From: Deltaproteobacteria bacterium RIFOXYA12_FULL_61_11
GTDB taxonomy: Bacteria; Bdellovibrionota_F; JAHFAK01; YA12-FULL-61-11
Direction: 5' to 3'
DNA length: 20,116 bases
Assembly (NCBI GenBank): GCA_001799195.1
Contig: MGSU01000023.1
Span: forward strand, 1-20,116
Shown here: in pieces, positions 1-9,417 of the stretch
How positions within the stretch are numbered: the first letter of the stretch is position 1
How the letters are laid out: each line of letters starts with the position of its first letter
Notes under the pieces: model-generated
Database searches by the model: none
Seen by the model: the letters and a program-made list of their open reading frames with translations, nothing else
What the model was told of the DNA's origin: nothing
Program-made: the position numbers and the translations under genes

Positions 1-9
1 ACCGCCCCA

Positions 10-34
10 CTAGCCCTCTATATCTGGGGGCTAG
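10..34. repeat. Inverted repeat (7-bp stem) upstream of mreB
   Basis: CTAGCCC at 10-16 pairs perfectly with GGGCTAG at 28-34 around an 11-base loop. No run of T follows on either strand, so this is not a classical intrinsic terminator. It could still end transcription of a gene to the left of the window or act in the mreB leader. Its role is inferred only from its position upstream of the mreB promoter candidate. Confidence 0.35.
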
Positions 35-45
35 ATTCTGCCTGA

Positions 46-1182
<1,137 letters not shown>

Positions 1183-1251
1183 GGGAGCAGCTAACACCTT
1201 CATTACCATCCATTCTCTTTCCTCGTACCTGTCAAGGCTGGTGACACATTC

Positions 1252-2085
1252 GTGGTGAGAGCGCTTTTCCATTACTCTCGTACGCTGTTAATCGTCTTGA
1301 TCATCCTCTTCCTCATCAATCACCTCACCCGACAAGCATCCATCGTACCCTCCGCGGTACAACACATCATCGTCTATCTGCTTTCCCCTATCCAAACCGT
1401 TTCCGCCCTTGCCATGAACGGGCTGGGCTCGGCATTCACCCACTACCTCTACTTGGTCAACCTTGCCCAAGAAAACGAAGCACTGAGACGGAAGAACACC
1501 ATACTCGAGAATCAGATCATTGCTCTTCGAGAGATTGAGATCCGCAACCAGAGACTTACCCAGATCCTTGAACTCAAAGGTCTGGTGGAAGACCCCATGA
1601 TCCAAGCGCAGGTCATCGCCAGGGGCCCGGATCATCGTCGCCATGTCCTGCGGATCAATAAAGGAGAAGCCGACGGTATTCACCTCAATGATCCAGTGAT
1701 CAACCATCACGGTGCCATCGGCGTAATCGCCGCTCTAGCCCGGCATTCCGCTGATGTACACCTGCTCACCGATTTCAATTGCTATATTGATTCCATGTTG
1801 CAACGCACTCGCGTGCATGGCGGCATTTACGGAAAGGACGCGGAGACTCTGGTGATGAAATATGTCGAGCGAGAAAGCGACGTCAGTACCGACGACATCG
1901 TCATCACTTCTGGACTGGGCTTAGTATGGCCCAAGGGCATCCCTGTGGGGAAAGTAGCGGTCGTTCAAGCAACAGGCAACCGATTGTTTCAACATATCGA
2001 AGTCTCCCCGGCTGTCGATTTCCAGGCCATTGAAGAGGTCATGGTCATCGTCCGCCCTCGCGAGGAGGCCCAACCCCGTGGTTAG
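1252..2085 (+). CDS. mreC: Rod shape-determining protein MreC
   Basis: MreC is a bitopic inner-membrane protein whose periplasmic part activates the PBP2-RodA peptidoglycan synthase and links it to MreB and MreD. The 277-residue product has one N-terminal membrane segment (about residues 10-25, rich in L, I and V). A heptad-like coiled coil follows at about 70-105, and then the two-barrel MreC core. The core contains the typical stretch VIARGPDHRRHVLRINKGEADGI (shown here as the region near residues 123-145) and VTSGLGLVWPKGIPVG-like sequence near 220-235. The start is GTG 1252; GTG 1255 is equally possible. GGTGA at 1240-1244 may serve as a ribosome-binding site. Its stop codon lies inside the start of mreD. 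Confidence 0.95.
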   Translation: MVRALFHYSRTLLIVLIILFLINHLTRQASIVPSAVQHIIVYLLSPIQTVSALAMNGLGSAFTHYLYLVNLAQENEALRRKNTILENQIIALREIEIRNQRLTQILELKGLVEDPMIQAQVIARGPDHRRHVLRINKGEADGIHLNDPVINHHGAIGVIAALARHSADVHLLTDFNCYIDSMLQRTRVHGGIYGKDAETLVMKYVERESDVSTDDIVITSGLGLVWPKGIPVGKVAVVQATGNRLFQHIEVSPAVDFQAIEEVMVIVRPREEAQPRG

Positions 2086-2611
2086 TTATCTCCTCGGTTT
2101 CACCATCCTCACCAACCTGCTCCTGGCTATCCAAACCACCGTGATCAACCCCTTGGTGAGCAAGACCGGTTTCGCTCTCGGGTTCTCCCACCTCCATGGT
2201 GTCGACCTCTTGCTCCTGGTATTCCTCTATTCCGTCTTCGCACATGGCCGTTCGGTGGCATTGGCTGTTGCACTCTACCTCGGCATCCTCCTCGATGTGC
2301 ATACCCCGACCAGCACCGGTCTCTATCCCTTGCTCTACCTGTTGTTGTTCGGCGCGTTGATCTTCATTTCGAACAAGATATTGATAAAAAAAGACTCTCT
2401 TGCCGTCCCCCTGCTCGGTTGTCCGCTCGAGGTGATCCTCTACGCCTTGTTCCATGTACAGGCCACCAACAGCTCGGCCTTGCTCGACCAACTTATCACC
2501 ACGCTACCAGGCTATCTGCTCCTCCAGCTCCTGTTCTATCCCGGTATCCGACGCCTGCTCGACCTACTCGACTACTTGCGTCCGAAACGTCTCGACCTTA
2601 CCCAGAGCTGA
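2078..2611 (+). CDS. mreD: Rod shape-determining protein MreD
   Basis: MreD is a small polytopic inner-membrane partner of MreC in the elongasome. The frame is open from 2030, but GTG 2078 is preferred. A strong AGGAGG at 2063-2068 lies 9 bases upstream, and translation from there gives 177 residues beginning with a membrane segment (VSYLLGFTILTNLLLAIQ). About five hydrophobic segments follow, including the typical central patch around YLGILLDVHTPTSTGLYPLLY, where MreD proteins carry a conserved G-D and G-L pattern. It overlaps the end of mreC by 8 bases, so translational coupling is likely. The identity rests on topology, size, position and this patch. Confidence 0.9.
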   Translation: MVSYLLGFTILTNLLLAIQTTVINPLVSKTGFALGFSHLHGVDLLLLVFLYSVFAHGRSVALAVALYLGILLDVHTPTSTGLYPLLYLLLFGALIFISNKILIKKDSLAVPLLGCPLEVILYALFHVQATNSSALLDQLITTLPGYLLLQLLFYPGIRRLLDLLDYLRPKRLDLTQS

Positions 2612-2615
2612 CTTT

Positions 2616-4385
2616 ATGAATCACGAACCTCTCATTCTCGGCATCTGCAACACCTCGGACAGCGGAGCAGCGCTCTTACGTGGAAACGACATCCTCGGAG
2701 CTGTCGGCGAAGAACGCTTGAATCGGGTCAAGCTCACCCGAGAGTTCCCTGTACGAGCAATTACCTGGTTGCTCAAAGAGGCGGGGTGCACTGCCGTTGA
2801 CCTCGACCACATCGCCTGTGGAGCTTGGGCCGGCCTCGACCCAACGCTCGGCCCTCCACTACTCGTGGAGTCCCTCCTTGCCCACCTCTCATCTTCGAAG
2901 GTCACACAAAAATCCAAAGTCTTCCTTGAACGCACCGCGGCATCCTGCCGTACCGATGCCATCCAACGACAGGCCTTCCTGACAGGGTTACAACAGTATG
3001 GATTGCCCCTCGAGCGCGTGGGCTTCTATGACCATCACCTCGCTCACGCTCTGACCGCTTATTGTGGTTCCCCCTTCCGTGAATGTTGGATCCTGACCTC
3101 AGATCTCCGCGGTGACCACCGCTCAACCACGCTCTGGGCAGCGGGGCCGGACCAAGGTTTGCGTTTACTGCACCAAGTCACCGAATGGGACAGCGTCGGT
3201 GCTTTCTATGCAATCATCACCGCCCTGCTCGGCTTCACCCCCGACCGGCACGAGGGGAAAGTCATGGGTCTTGCCGCGCATGGCAATCCTGCCCGCTGTC
3301 GTTCCGTAATGAAGGAAATGATCGAGTTACGCGAAGGAACCTTTCACGCTCAGCTCGGACCGCTCTATAAACCCTTCGTCCAACCGGATGTACCGAAGTT
3401 GCGATCAAGACTGGCTCACTCTTCTTGCGAAGACATCGCCGCAAGTGCCCAAGAACATCTCGAACGTCTCCTACTAGGCTATCTCAGATATCATCACCGC
3501 CGGCATTCCCCTGGACGTCCCATTGCTCTTGCAGTTGCCGGTGGAGTTTTTGCCAACATCCGGCTGAATGCTCGCCTTGCCGCCTTGGACTTCGTGGAAG
3601 ATCTCTTCGTCTTCCCGAACATGGGAGATGGCGGCTGCGCGCTCGGCGGCGCTCTGGCTGCGCGCTACCATCGATCCCACCAGAACTTGGAGGCCCTGCC
3701 AAAAGGACTTCCTCATGTTTACCTCGGCCCGGCTTACGACGATGTCGACTTCGAGAAGGCTCTTCATGGTACAGGGCTGGAAGTAACCATGCTCGATTCA
3801 CCTTCTCGAACCGTCGCCACATGCCTGGCCGCCGGCTTGATAGTGGGCTGGTTCCAGGGAAGGACCGAGTATGGTCCCCGGGCCTTGGGCAACCGATCCA
3901 TCCTCGCTCCTGCAATATCGACTCTGTACCATGAAGAACTCAATCGGCGATTGCATCGTGACGATTTCATGCCTTTCGCTCCGGTCCTTATTGAAGAAGT
4001 CGCCTCCCGGTGTTTCAAAGACTATAAAGCCTCTAGTAGAACTCACGAGTTCATGACGACGCTCTACACTGCCACGAAGTGGTTCACTGAGAAGTGTCCC
4101 GCAGCGGTTCACGTGGATGGCACCGCACGACCCCAAGTGGTGCGCAGGGATGTGAATCCCCTCTATCACGAAATCCTCGACAACTATTTTCGGATGACAG
4201 GTATTCCAGCCGTGATTAATACCAGCTTCAATACCCATGAGGAACCGATCGTCTGTTCTCCCTCTAATGCCGTGCACTGCTTCCAGAGCGGTGCAGCCGA
4301 GCTGCTGGTACTCGGGAACCGGCTTTGCTATGATCAGGCTTTTGCCGGGACCGTAGCATCCCTGCTCGGAGACAGAAACCCGTGA
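2616..4385 (+). CDS. Carbamoyltransferase, NodU/CmcH (TobZ-like) family
   Basis: Enzymes of this family transfer a carbamoyl group from carbamoyl phosphate, via carbamoyl-AMP, to a hydroxyl on a sugar or small molecule. ATG 2616 gives 589 residues, a typical length. The N-terminal Kae1-like domain starts GICNTSDSGAALL (9-21) and EERLNRVKLTREFP (32-45). It holds the metal-site motif DHHLAHA (139-145), DRHEGKVMGLAAHG (210-223), VAGGVFANIRLNARL (307-321) and MGDGGCALGGAL (336-347). The C-terminal YrdC-like domain has GWFQGRTEYGPRALGNRSIL (411-430) and INTSFNTHEEPIVCSP (534-549). All key motifs look intact, so it is probably active. It begins 4 bases after mreD and ends in a GTGA overlap with the next gene. 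The acceptor is unknown; a cell-envelope glycan or lipid is only an inference from the mre context. Confidence 0.9.
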   Translation: MNHEPLILGICNTSDSGAALLRGNDILGAVGEERLNRVKLTREFPVRAITWLLKEAGCTAVDLDHIACGAWAGLDPTLGPPLLVESLLAHLSSSKVTQKSKVFLERTAASCRTDAIQRQAFLTGLQQYGLPLERVGFYDHHLAHALTAYCGSPFRECWILTSDLRGDHRSTTLWAAGPDQGLRLLHQVTEWDSVGAFYAIITALLGFTPDRHEGKVMGLAAHGNPARCRSVMKEMIELREGTFHAQLGPLYKPFVQPDVPKLRSRLAHSSCEDIAASAQEHLERLLLGYLRYHHRRHSPGRPIALAVAGGVFANIRLNARLAALDFVEDLFVFPNMGDGGCALGGALAARYHRSHQNLEALPKGLPHVYLGPAYDDVDFEKALHGTGLEVTMLDSPSRTVATCLAAGLIVGWFQGRTEYGPRALGNRSILAPAISTLYHEELNRRLHRDDFMPFAPVLIEEVASRCFKDYKASSRTHEFMTTLYTATKWFTEKCPAAVHVDGTARPQVVRRDVNPLYHEILDNYFRMTGIPAVINTSFNTHEEPIVCSPSNAVHCFQSGAAELLVLGNRLCYDQAFAGTVASLLGDRNP

Positions 4386-7300
4386 TCGATCAGACCCCAC
4401 CAACCCGCAACCCGCTGTTCTATGCGCCCGAGGACATCAAGTTGCTTGAGGTCCTCGATTCGATCCTCACCAGACCGAAGTCAACCCCTTCCCGGTCCTA
4501 TTCCCCCGACCTCCACCCCCGAGGTATCAAAGAACTGACCGAGCACAAGAGTACCCGTCTGGCCTACGCCATGATCGATCTGTTGGAAACCCTTGAACGC
4601 GGTTCAGCACCTGAGCGTCTGCAAGCTCTCAAGGTCGTCCATGACGAGGTCATGCATGACCGGAGCATGTCGATGCGTTACAACGCAGCTCGAGTCATGC
4701 TCCAAGTCATGAAAGAACTCGTACGCGTACGCGGTGAGGAAATCCACCGTTTGGATCTCCTGCGCGATTTCCAGGACGCCGCTTCTGGGAACCCTCGCCG
4801 GATACGCAGCCAATTACGCAAACACCATCTGGTCGAAATGCCCGAGGCCCATAATCAGTTGGCCTTCGACGACCATGTCCACGACGCCAATACCAAGGGT
4901 AGGAAATCTCCCTCCCACCTCATCCTGGATGCCTGGATCAAGGGCATTCGTCACCTCTCGGTAGTCTATTACGACTACATCGACTACGAAGCAGTCACCG
5001 AGATCCTGGAGGCAAGCCGCATCGTCGGTATCGATCTCCGCCTCGGCGTTGAATTCACCGCCAGATTGCATGACAAACCAATTCATCTCATCTGGATACC
5101 GCGTGGTCTCGAACGCAACCGCGACCTCAAAGAACTGCTCGATGACCCGAACACCCGCGAACTGATGATTCAGGGCAAAGAAGCCTCGGCCTTCGAACAC
5201 GCCTACCTGCTCGAGGTTTTTAGAGTATTTGTCGTCAAACACTTACCAGACATCACTACACGTTTCAACCTCAACCTTTCGCACCTAGACGAACAGGAAT
5301 TCCTGACCTTCTTGGGCATTGGACGGCTCTCTCCCGTCCATATTGCCGAATTCACGTTCTCAAAAATCCAACCTTTAATGAAACAGCGTTTCGAAGCCAT
5401 CCGGGCTGAATATCCTACCGCGAACCTCGAGGTCCAGCTTCAACTTACACAAGAAGTAAATCAACTCAATGAGTTGGTTCCCGAGTATCTCATCGATCAC
5501 TATCTCCGCGAAGAACTCAATTCCACCCGGCCGAACACCGACGAACTGCCACCGTTACGACGGCTCAGCCCCCGAGAGATTCTCTTGCGCCTCAACCATC
5601 TTCCCTGTCGCTCGAATATCACCCTCAACCCCTCCAATCTCACCCCCCAGGAGGTGTTAGAGGTACTGTACCAGGGCCGAGGTTTGGTCACCCACTTGGA
5701 GATCTTCAACCTCAAGGATTGGTCTCGGGGCAAGACCGAACATCGCGAGACCATCAACAGAATACGCAGGATCCTCAATCGCGGCAACGTGATCGAAGGA
5801 AAAAGACTCGTCAACTCCCTGCTGCACGAGGCCGAAGGTCGGCCATTGATCCTCGCCGAACAACTCAAGGCGTTACGCGATATTCTTTTCGATATCAGAA
5901 CCTTGATGTCCCTCTATCGCAACGATCCCCTCCGCAGCAGATTGGGCAGCGACTCTGTCGGCCGATCCCGGCACACCCCCGGGATGGGTCTGGTCGTCCT
6001 TTCAACCCTCGCTCCCTCCGTTCAACGCGCTCTCCGGCGCGACCAGAAACGCATCCTGCCGGTCCAAACCAGCGTATATCGGCAAATTACCTACCTCGAT
6101 AGACCAAATCGTCGCCTCACCGCTCAGACCCGAGCTACCCCTCCGCCACTCGTTCCATTGTGGTGGAGATTGCGAGGAGTAGTTACCGACCATTGGTCCT
6201 TCGTGCCTAACGCAACCTGTTTGGTCCAACAAGGAGGCAGCATTGCCACCTTGGCCGGGCAACCCGAAGAGAAGGGCAACGGTTTCACTCTGCATCCCCT
6301 ACCTCGAGGACGTCGGGGTAGCCCCTCAACATTACACCCCCGTCATCTCAATGGGCACGTGCGCAACATACTGAAAATTTTATTGGGCTTTATCCCAGCC
6401 TTTCTAGCCTTCTTCCTTACCAAGGACTGGTGGTTCTTGGCTTGGTTCGGCGCCCCATTGTGGTTCACCATCACCGGACTACGCAATGTCGTTCAATCGG
6501 TGGTCGGCGGGGGCGGCTTGATGCGACGATCCTTACTACGATGGAACGACTACGTCTCATGGAGCAGGGTTTCGGATTCCCTGCTCTACACCGGTTTCTC
6601 AGTGCCGTTGTTGGATTGGCTAGTAAAAGGTGTATTCTTATCCCAGTCCCTCGGTATCACCGTCTCCTCCGATCCCTGGCTTCTCTATTCAGCCATTGCC
6701 CTGGCCAATGGTTTATACATCTCGAGTCACAATATTTTCCGTGGATTGCAAAAAATCGCTGTCGTCGGGAATTTTTTCCGTACCATTCTCTCGATTCCCC
6801 TAGCTTATACCATCAACTTTACCTGCGCTAATATACTGCTTTCGCTAGGACTTTCTAGTGCTGTTACCGATGAATGGCTCCAACTCTGGGCAGCGGTCAT
6901 TTCCAAGTTCGCATCAGACTTGGTGGCGGCAATAATCGAAGGCTATGCTGACCGCCAAGACAATTTTTTACATCGGGCCGTCGATTACCGCGACAAATAC
7001 CAAGCAGTACTCAAGTTACAGAATAAACTCGAGACACTCTTTCCCGATAAGGATGTAGGGGAAATGCTGACCTCACCGGGTTCTTTTATGTCCACCCTGG
7101 CCGAACGGTATCCCGATCTTCTCAAGCCCATGGTCATCCACGCCCTGGACCTGATGTATTTCTACCTCTATCAACCCCGCGGACAACTTGCGCTACGTAC
7201 CCTACTCCTCGAACTCCTGCCCGAGGATCGGCGCATGCTCGTCGTCAACCAGCGCATCCTAGGCGAAAAACGCATAATTTCTCGACTATTCTTAGATGGT

Positions 7301-7414
7301 CTGTGCGGTGAGCGTTTCGAACGGGCCTTAGCTATCTACCTCTCCCATGCAGACCATTACCTCGAATTCCTGGCGCGACTCGAACTCGAAGTTGTTCGGG
7401 CTGCCCCAGGTTAA
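4382..7414 (+). CDS. Large membrane protein with degenerate PHP-like N-terminal domain
   Basis: I do not recognise this 1010-residue protein as a named family. Residues 1-160 are mostly helical. Residues 160-240 read like a PHP metal-dependent hydrolase: DDHVHDAN (163-170, the HxH motif), KSPSHLILDAWIKGIRHL (175-192), VVYYDYIDYEA (194-204) where TDHD is usual, GVEFTA (222-227) and IHLIWIP (234-240). Further on, LGSDSVGRSRHTPGMG (521-536) resembles the final GSDxH motif with H displaced. Residues 245-515 would be a large insertion. About six hydrophobic segments lie between 660 and 850, followed by a soluble helical tail of about 155 residues. The start is GTG 4382, with GGAGA at 4368-4372 nine bases upstream. 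It overlaps the carbamoyltransferase stop by 4 bases. The PHP link and catalytic competence are inferred from motif reading only. Confidence 0.85.
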   Translation: MIDQTPPTRNPLFYAPEDIKLLEVLDSILTRPKSTPSRSYSPDLHPRGIKELTEHKSTRLAYAMIDLLETLERGSAPERLQALKVVHDEVMHDRSMSMRYNAARVMLQVMKELVRVRGEEIHRLDLLRDFQDAASGNPRRIRSQLRKHHLVEMPEAHNQLAFDDHVHDANTKGRKSPSHLILDAWIKGIRHLSVVYYDYIDYEAVTEILEASRIVGIDLRLGVEFTARLHDKPIHLIWIPRGLERNRDLKELLDDPNTRELMIQGKEASAFEHAYLLEVFRVFVVKHLPDITTRFNLNLSHLDEQEFLTFLGIGRLSPVHIAEFTFSKIQPLMKQRFEAIRAEYPTANLEVQLQLTQEVNQLNELVPEYLIDHYLREELNSTRPNTDELPPLRRLSPREILLRLNHLPCRSNITLNPSNLTPQEVLEVLYQGRGLVTHLEIFNLKDWSRGKTEHRETINRIRRILNRGNVIEGKRLVNSLLHEAEGRPLILAEQLKALRDILFDIRTLMSLYRNDPLRSRLGSDSVGRSRHTPGMGLVVLSTLAPSVQRALRRDQKRILPVQTSVYRQITYLDRPNRRLTAQTRATPPPLVPLWWRLRGVVTDHWSFVPNATCLVQQGGSIATLAGQPEEKGNGFTLHPLPRGRRGSPSTLHPRHLNGHVRNILKILLGFIPAFLAFFLTKDWWFLAWFGAPLWFTITGLRNVVQSVVGGGGLMRRSLLRWNDYVSWSRVSDSLLYTGFSVPLLDWLVKGVFLSQSLGITVSSDPWLLYSAIALANGLYISSHNIFRGLQKIAVVGNFFRTILSIPLAYTINFTCANILLSLGLSSAVTDEWLQLWAAVISKFASDLVAAIIEGYADRQDNFLHRAVDYRDKYQAVLKLQNKLETLFPDKDVGEMLTSPGSFMSTLAERYPDLLKPMVIHALDLMYFYLYQPRGQLALRTLLLELLPEDRRMLVVNQRILGEKRIISRLFLDGLCGERFERALAIYLSHADHYLEFLARLELEVVRAAPG

Positions 7415-7432
7415 CCCCCGACCGTTCAACTC

Positions 7433-9262
7433 TCAACCATTTTGCAGTATGCGATCCTGCCATTGCAGGAGGTAGAGTTCGAGGGGTTCCTTCTTCCCCT
7501 TGGCCTCGATGGTCCGATAGAATTTGAATCGCAGGTTCCTCTCATGCTGGTGTTTATGGAATATTTCCTTCGAAACGATGATGCTGCCGAACTGTTCTTC
7601 TTTGTGAATACCAAAGCGTGCTGTGGTATTGACGACATCGCCAAAAACATCGATACCTTCATCGCTCTCCTCAATGATGCCTTGCCCAAAATGCAGGCAG
7701 ATGCGCAACTCGAAACTGTGGGTTGCAGCAACGCTTTTATTGTGCCGTTCGAGTTCTTTCATGATACGCAGCGCTGCGCCGATACCACTGAAGGTATCAT
7801 CGAAACAACCGATGGTGATATCACCGTCGGATTTTATCAACTTACCGTATTCCTTTAAAACCGGGAATACCAAAGTGTTATGTGTCTCAATGACCTTGCG
7901 ACCTTCTACTGCGCCAAGACGTTCGAAGAACTTCATCGAATCCTTGATCTCAACGAACATAATGGTGATCTCTTTGTAGTACTGTTTTTCGAGGATGGCT
8001 TCGATGCGTCGGTATTCTTCCTCAATGACTGCTCGAGCCACAAGGAACCCGAGGTTGGTATGCTGCTCCCATTCGATGAGAGAAAGTAAACGCTGCTCCT
8101 CTGCCTTGATATCGGTTAATTTTTGTTCCCTTTTCTGGAGTTCGTCGGTCAGAATAGAAGCCTCTCGAAACTGTTCGGCCAAAATCTTCCCATGGCGTTC
8201 CAGTTCCTGGTTGAGCCGGTTCCTCCGATCGGTATGGGCATGCTGGGCCAACACGAGCATACGCTCCTCTTTGCGTTTGAGTTCTCGGCCTCGCACAGCT
8301 AGTTCGGTTCTACGCACCTCAAGAATCTCGAGCTTGCGTTGGAGTCTGAGAACATCGCTGGCCAAGGTGAGCATGGTTCGACGCTCGTCCGTGGTTTCCA
8401 ATGGTTTGCTCTGTTGCTCAATCAATTCGCGTTGAGAGGTTTCAAGTCGTTGTTGCAACCTCGCTTTCTCCTCGAGATATCTCATTCCCTCCAGCCTGAG
8501 GTCATTAAGAATACCTTCGCGTTGCCCGTCCAATACCAAATGTTGCGCTTCCGCCGAGCGTAATCCTTCGAGTTCTCGTTGGAGCTGTGCAATGACCTTT
8601 TCTTCCTCTTTGATCTTGGTTGAGATCTCGCTGTTCCGTTCCACCACCCTTGCATGAGCAGCATTAAAATCCTGTATGGATTCCAACAATTGCTCTTTCT
8701 GCATCTTTTCACCATCGACTTGTCGCCGAGACTTGGATTCTCTCGCTTCGATCAATTCGAGCATACCCTCGAGTTGATCCTTCTTCTCGACGTACTCCAT
8801 AAAGGTAAGTTTACCGTTCAGACTTTCAATGACCGTTTTCAACGCTTTCCCACGCTCATCGAGTTCGGCCATGATTTTGTAGGTCACAGCTCGACGCATT
8901 GCGAGGATGAGGTCGTTGACCTTGACCGGTTTGAGTTGGAAGTGCTTGGCCCCAAAGGCGAATGCCTTATGCACAACCTCTTTGGTAGCAACTTCGGACA
9001 GCATGATCACAATAGCCGAGGGGTTGAGGCGAAGCATCTCTTTCAGCACGACCAATCCGGACATACCCTGGAGCTTCACGTCCATAATGGTCAGATCGGG
9101 TCGATGCTGCTGGAACAGCGTCAAGGCCGAGGTACCATTGTCGGCCTCGGCGATCACCACGAAGGCGTCTTTGTCGATGGCTCGACGCAGATTCACCCGT
9201 ACCGCGGTAACGGTATCGACGATCAAGACGGTCAACTTCTGGTCATTGTAGCCTTGTTGCAT
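7433..9262 (-). CDS. Response regulator with coiled coil and class III nucleotidyl cyclase domain
   Basis: The 609-residue product has three parts. A CheY-like receiver (about 9-125) has phospho-acceptor D61 in TIMDVKLQGMSG, S89 and K111. The acidic pair is reduced to D16-T17. A highly charged coiled coil runs from about 130 to 425. A class III cyclase domain (about 430-600) follows. In it, E438 (FVEIKDS) replaces the first metal Asp and D481 in SDGD is the second. K477 and D538 sit where adenine-specifying Lys and Asp lie in Rv1625c-type cyclases, and N545 and R549 (VVNTTAR) match the transition-state pair. So adenylyl cyclase (ATP to cAMP) is more likely than guanylyl. The protein is predicted cytosolic. 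An AGGGGAG precedes the ATG closely. It is convergent with the membrane-protein gene (18 bases between stops) and divergent from ino1. Confidence 0.9.
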   Translation of the reverse strand: MQQGYNDQKLTVLIVDTVTAVRVNLRRAIDKDAFVVIAEADNGTSALTLFQQHRPDLTIMDVKLQGMSGLVVLKEMLRLNPSAIVIMLSEVATKEVVHKAFAFGAKHFQLKPVKVNDLILAMRRAVTYKIMAELDERGKALKTVIESLNGKLTFMEYVEKKDQLEGMLELIEARESKSRRQVDGEKMQKEQLLESIQDFNAAHARVVERNSEISTKIKEEEKVIAQLQRELEGLRSAEAQHLVLDGQREGILNDLRLEGMRYLEEKARLQQRLETSQRELIEQQSKPLETTDERRTMLTLASDVLRLQRKLEILEVRRTELAVRGRELKRKEERMLVLAQHAHTDRRNRLNQELERHGKILAEQFREASILTDELQKREQKLTDIKAEEQRLLSLIEWEQHTNLGFLVARAVIEEEYRRIEAILEKQYYKEITIMFVEIKDSMKFFERLGAVEGRKVIETHNTLVFPVLKEYGKLIKSDGDITIGCFDDTFSGIGAALRIMKELERHNKSVAATHSFELRICLHFGQGIIEESDEGIDVFGDVVNTTARFGIHKEEQFGSIIVSKEIFHKHQHERNLRFKFYRTIEAKGKKEPLELYLLQWQDRILQNG

Positions 9263-9294
9263 ACTCCCCTGATCTGCCGCCCACTGGTTCTCAT

Positions 9295-9322
9295 CCTATA
9301 GGACGCGAGTACCGCAGATCAA
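9295..9322 (-). promoter_or_regulatory. Candidate promoter of the receiver-cyclase gene
   Basis: On the - strand, TTGATC (9322-9317) is followed by a 16-base spacer and TATAGG (9300-9295), giving four matches in each box to the sigma70 consensus. Transcription would begin near 9288, leaving a leader of about 26 bases before the ATG at 9262. The -10 lies within a perfect 10-bp palindrome, TCCTATAGGA at 9294-9303, which could bind a dimeric regulator. Confidence 0.38.
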
Positions 9323-9402
9323 CGCCCAATATCTGAGGTTTTTTACCCATCCTCTCCATCCCTCTAGTCTAACGGCCTCGAGAGTGAGAATGAGGGTTCA
9401 AC

Positions 9403-9413
9403 AAGGAGGCTCC
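9403..9413 (+). promoter_or_regulatory. Ribosome-binding site of ino1 within a small inverted repeat
   Basis: AAGGAGG at 9403-9409 is a near-perfect Shine-Dalgarno sequence 8 bases before ATG 9418 and fixes the ino1 start. The bases AGGAG and CTCCT around it (about 9404-9414) are complementary. The loop is too short for a stable local hairpin, so any sequestering effect is doubtful. Confidence 0.6.
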
Positions 9414-9417
9414 TCAC

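Noticed and set aside
2454-2615. 54-codon N-terminal extension of the carbamoyltransferase
   Set aside because: It overlaps mreD in another frame and does not resemble family N-termini, which begin at the ILGICNT strand.
3798-4403. 201-codon - strand ORF opposite the carbamoyltransferase C-terminus
   Set aside because: Antisense to conserved family motifs; no motif or start signal of its own.
8654-9301. 215-codon + strand ORF opposite the receiver domain
   Set aside because: Mirror of a clear CheY-like coding frame; its own translation has no recognisable domain.
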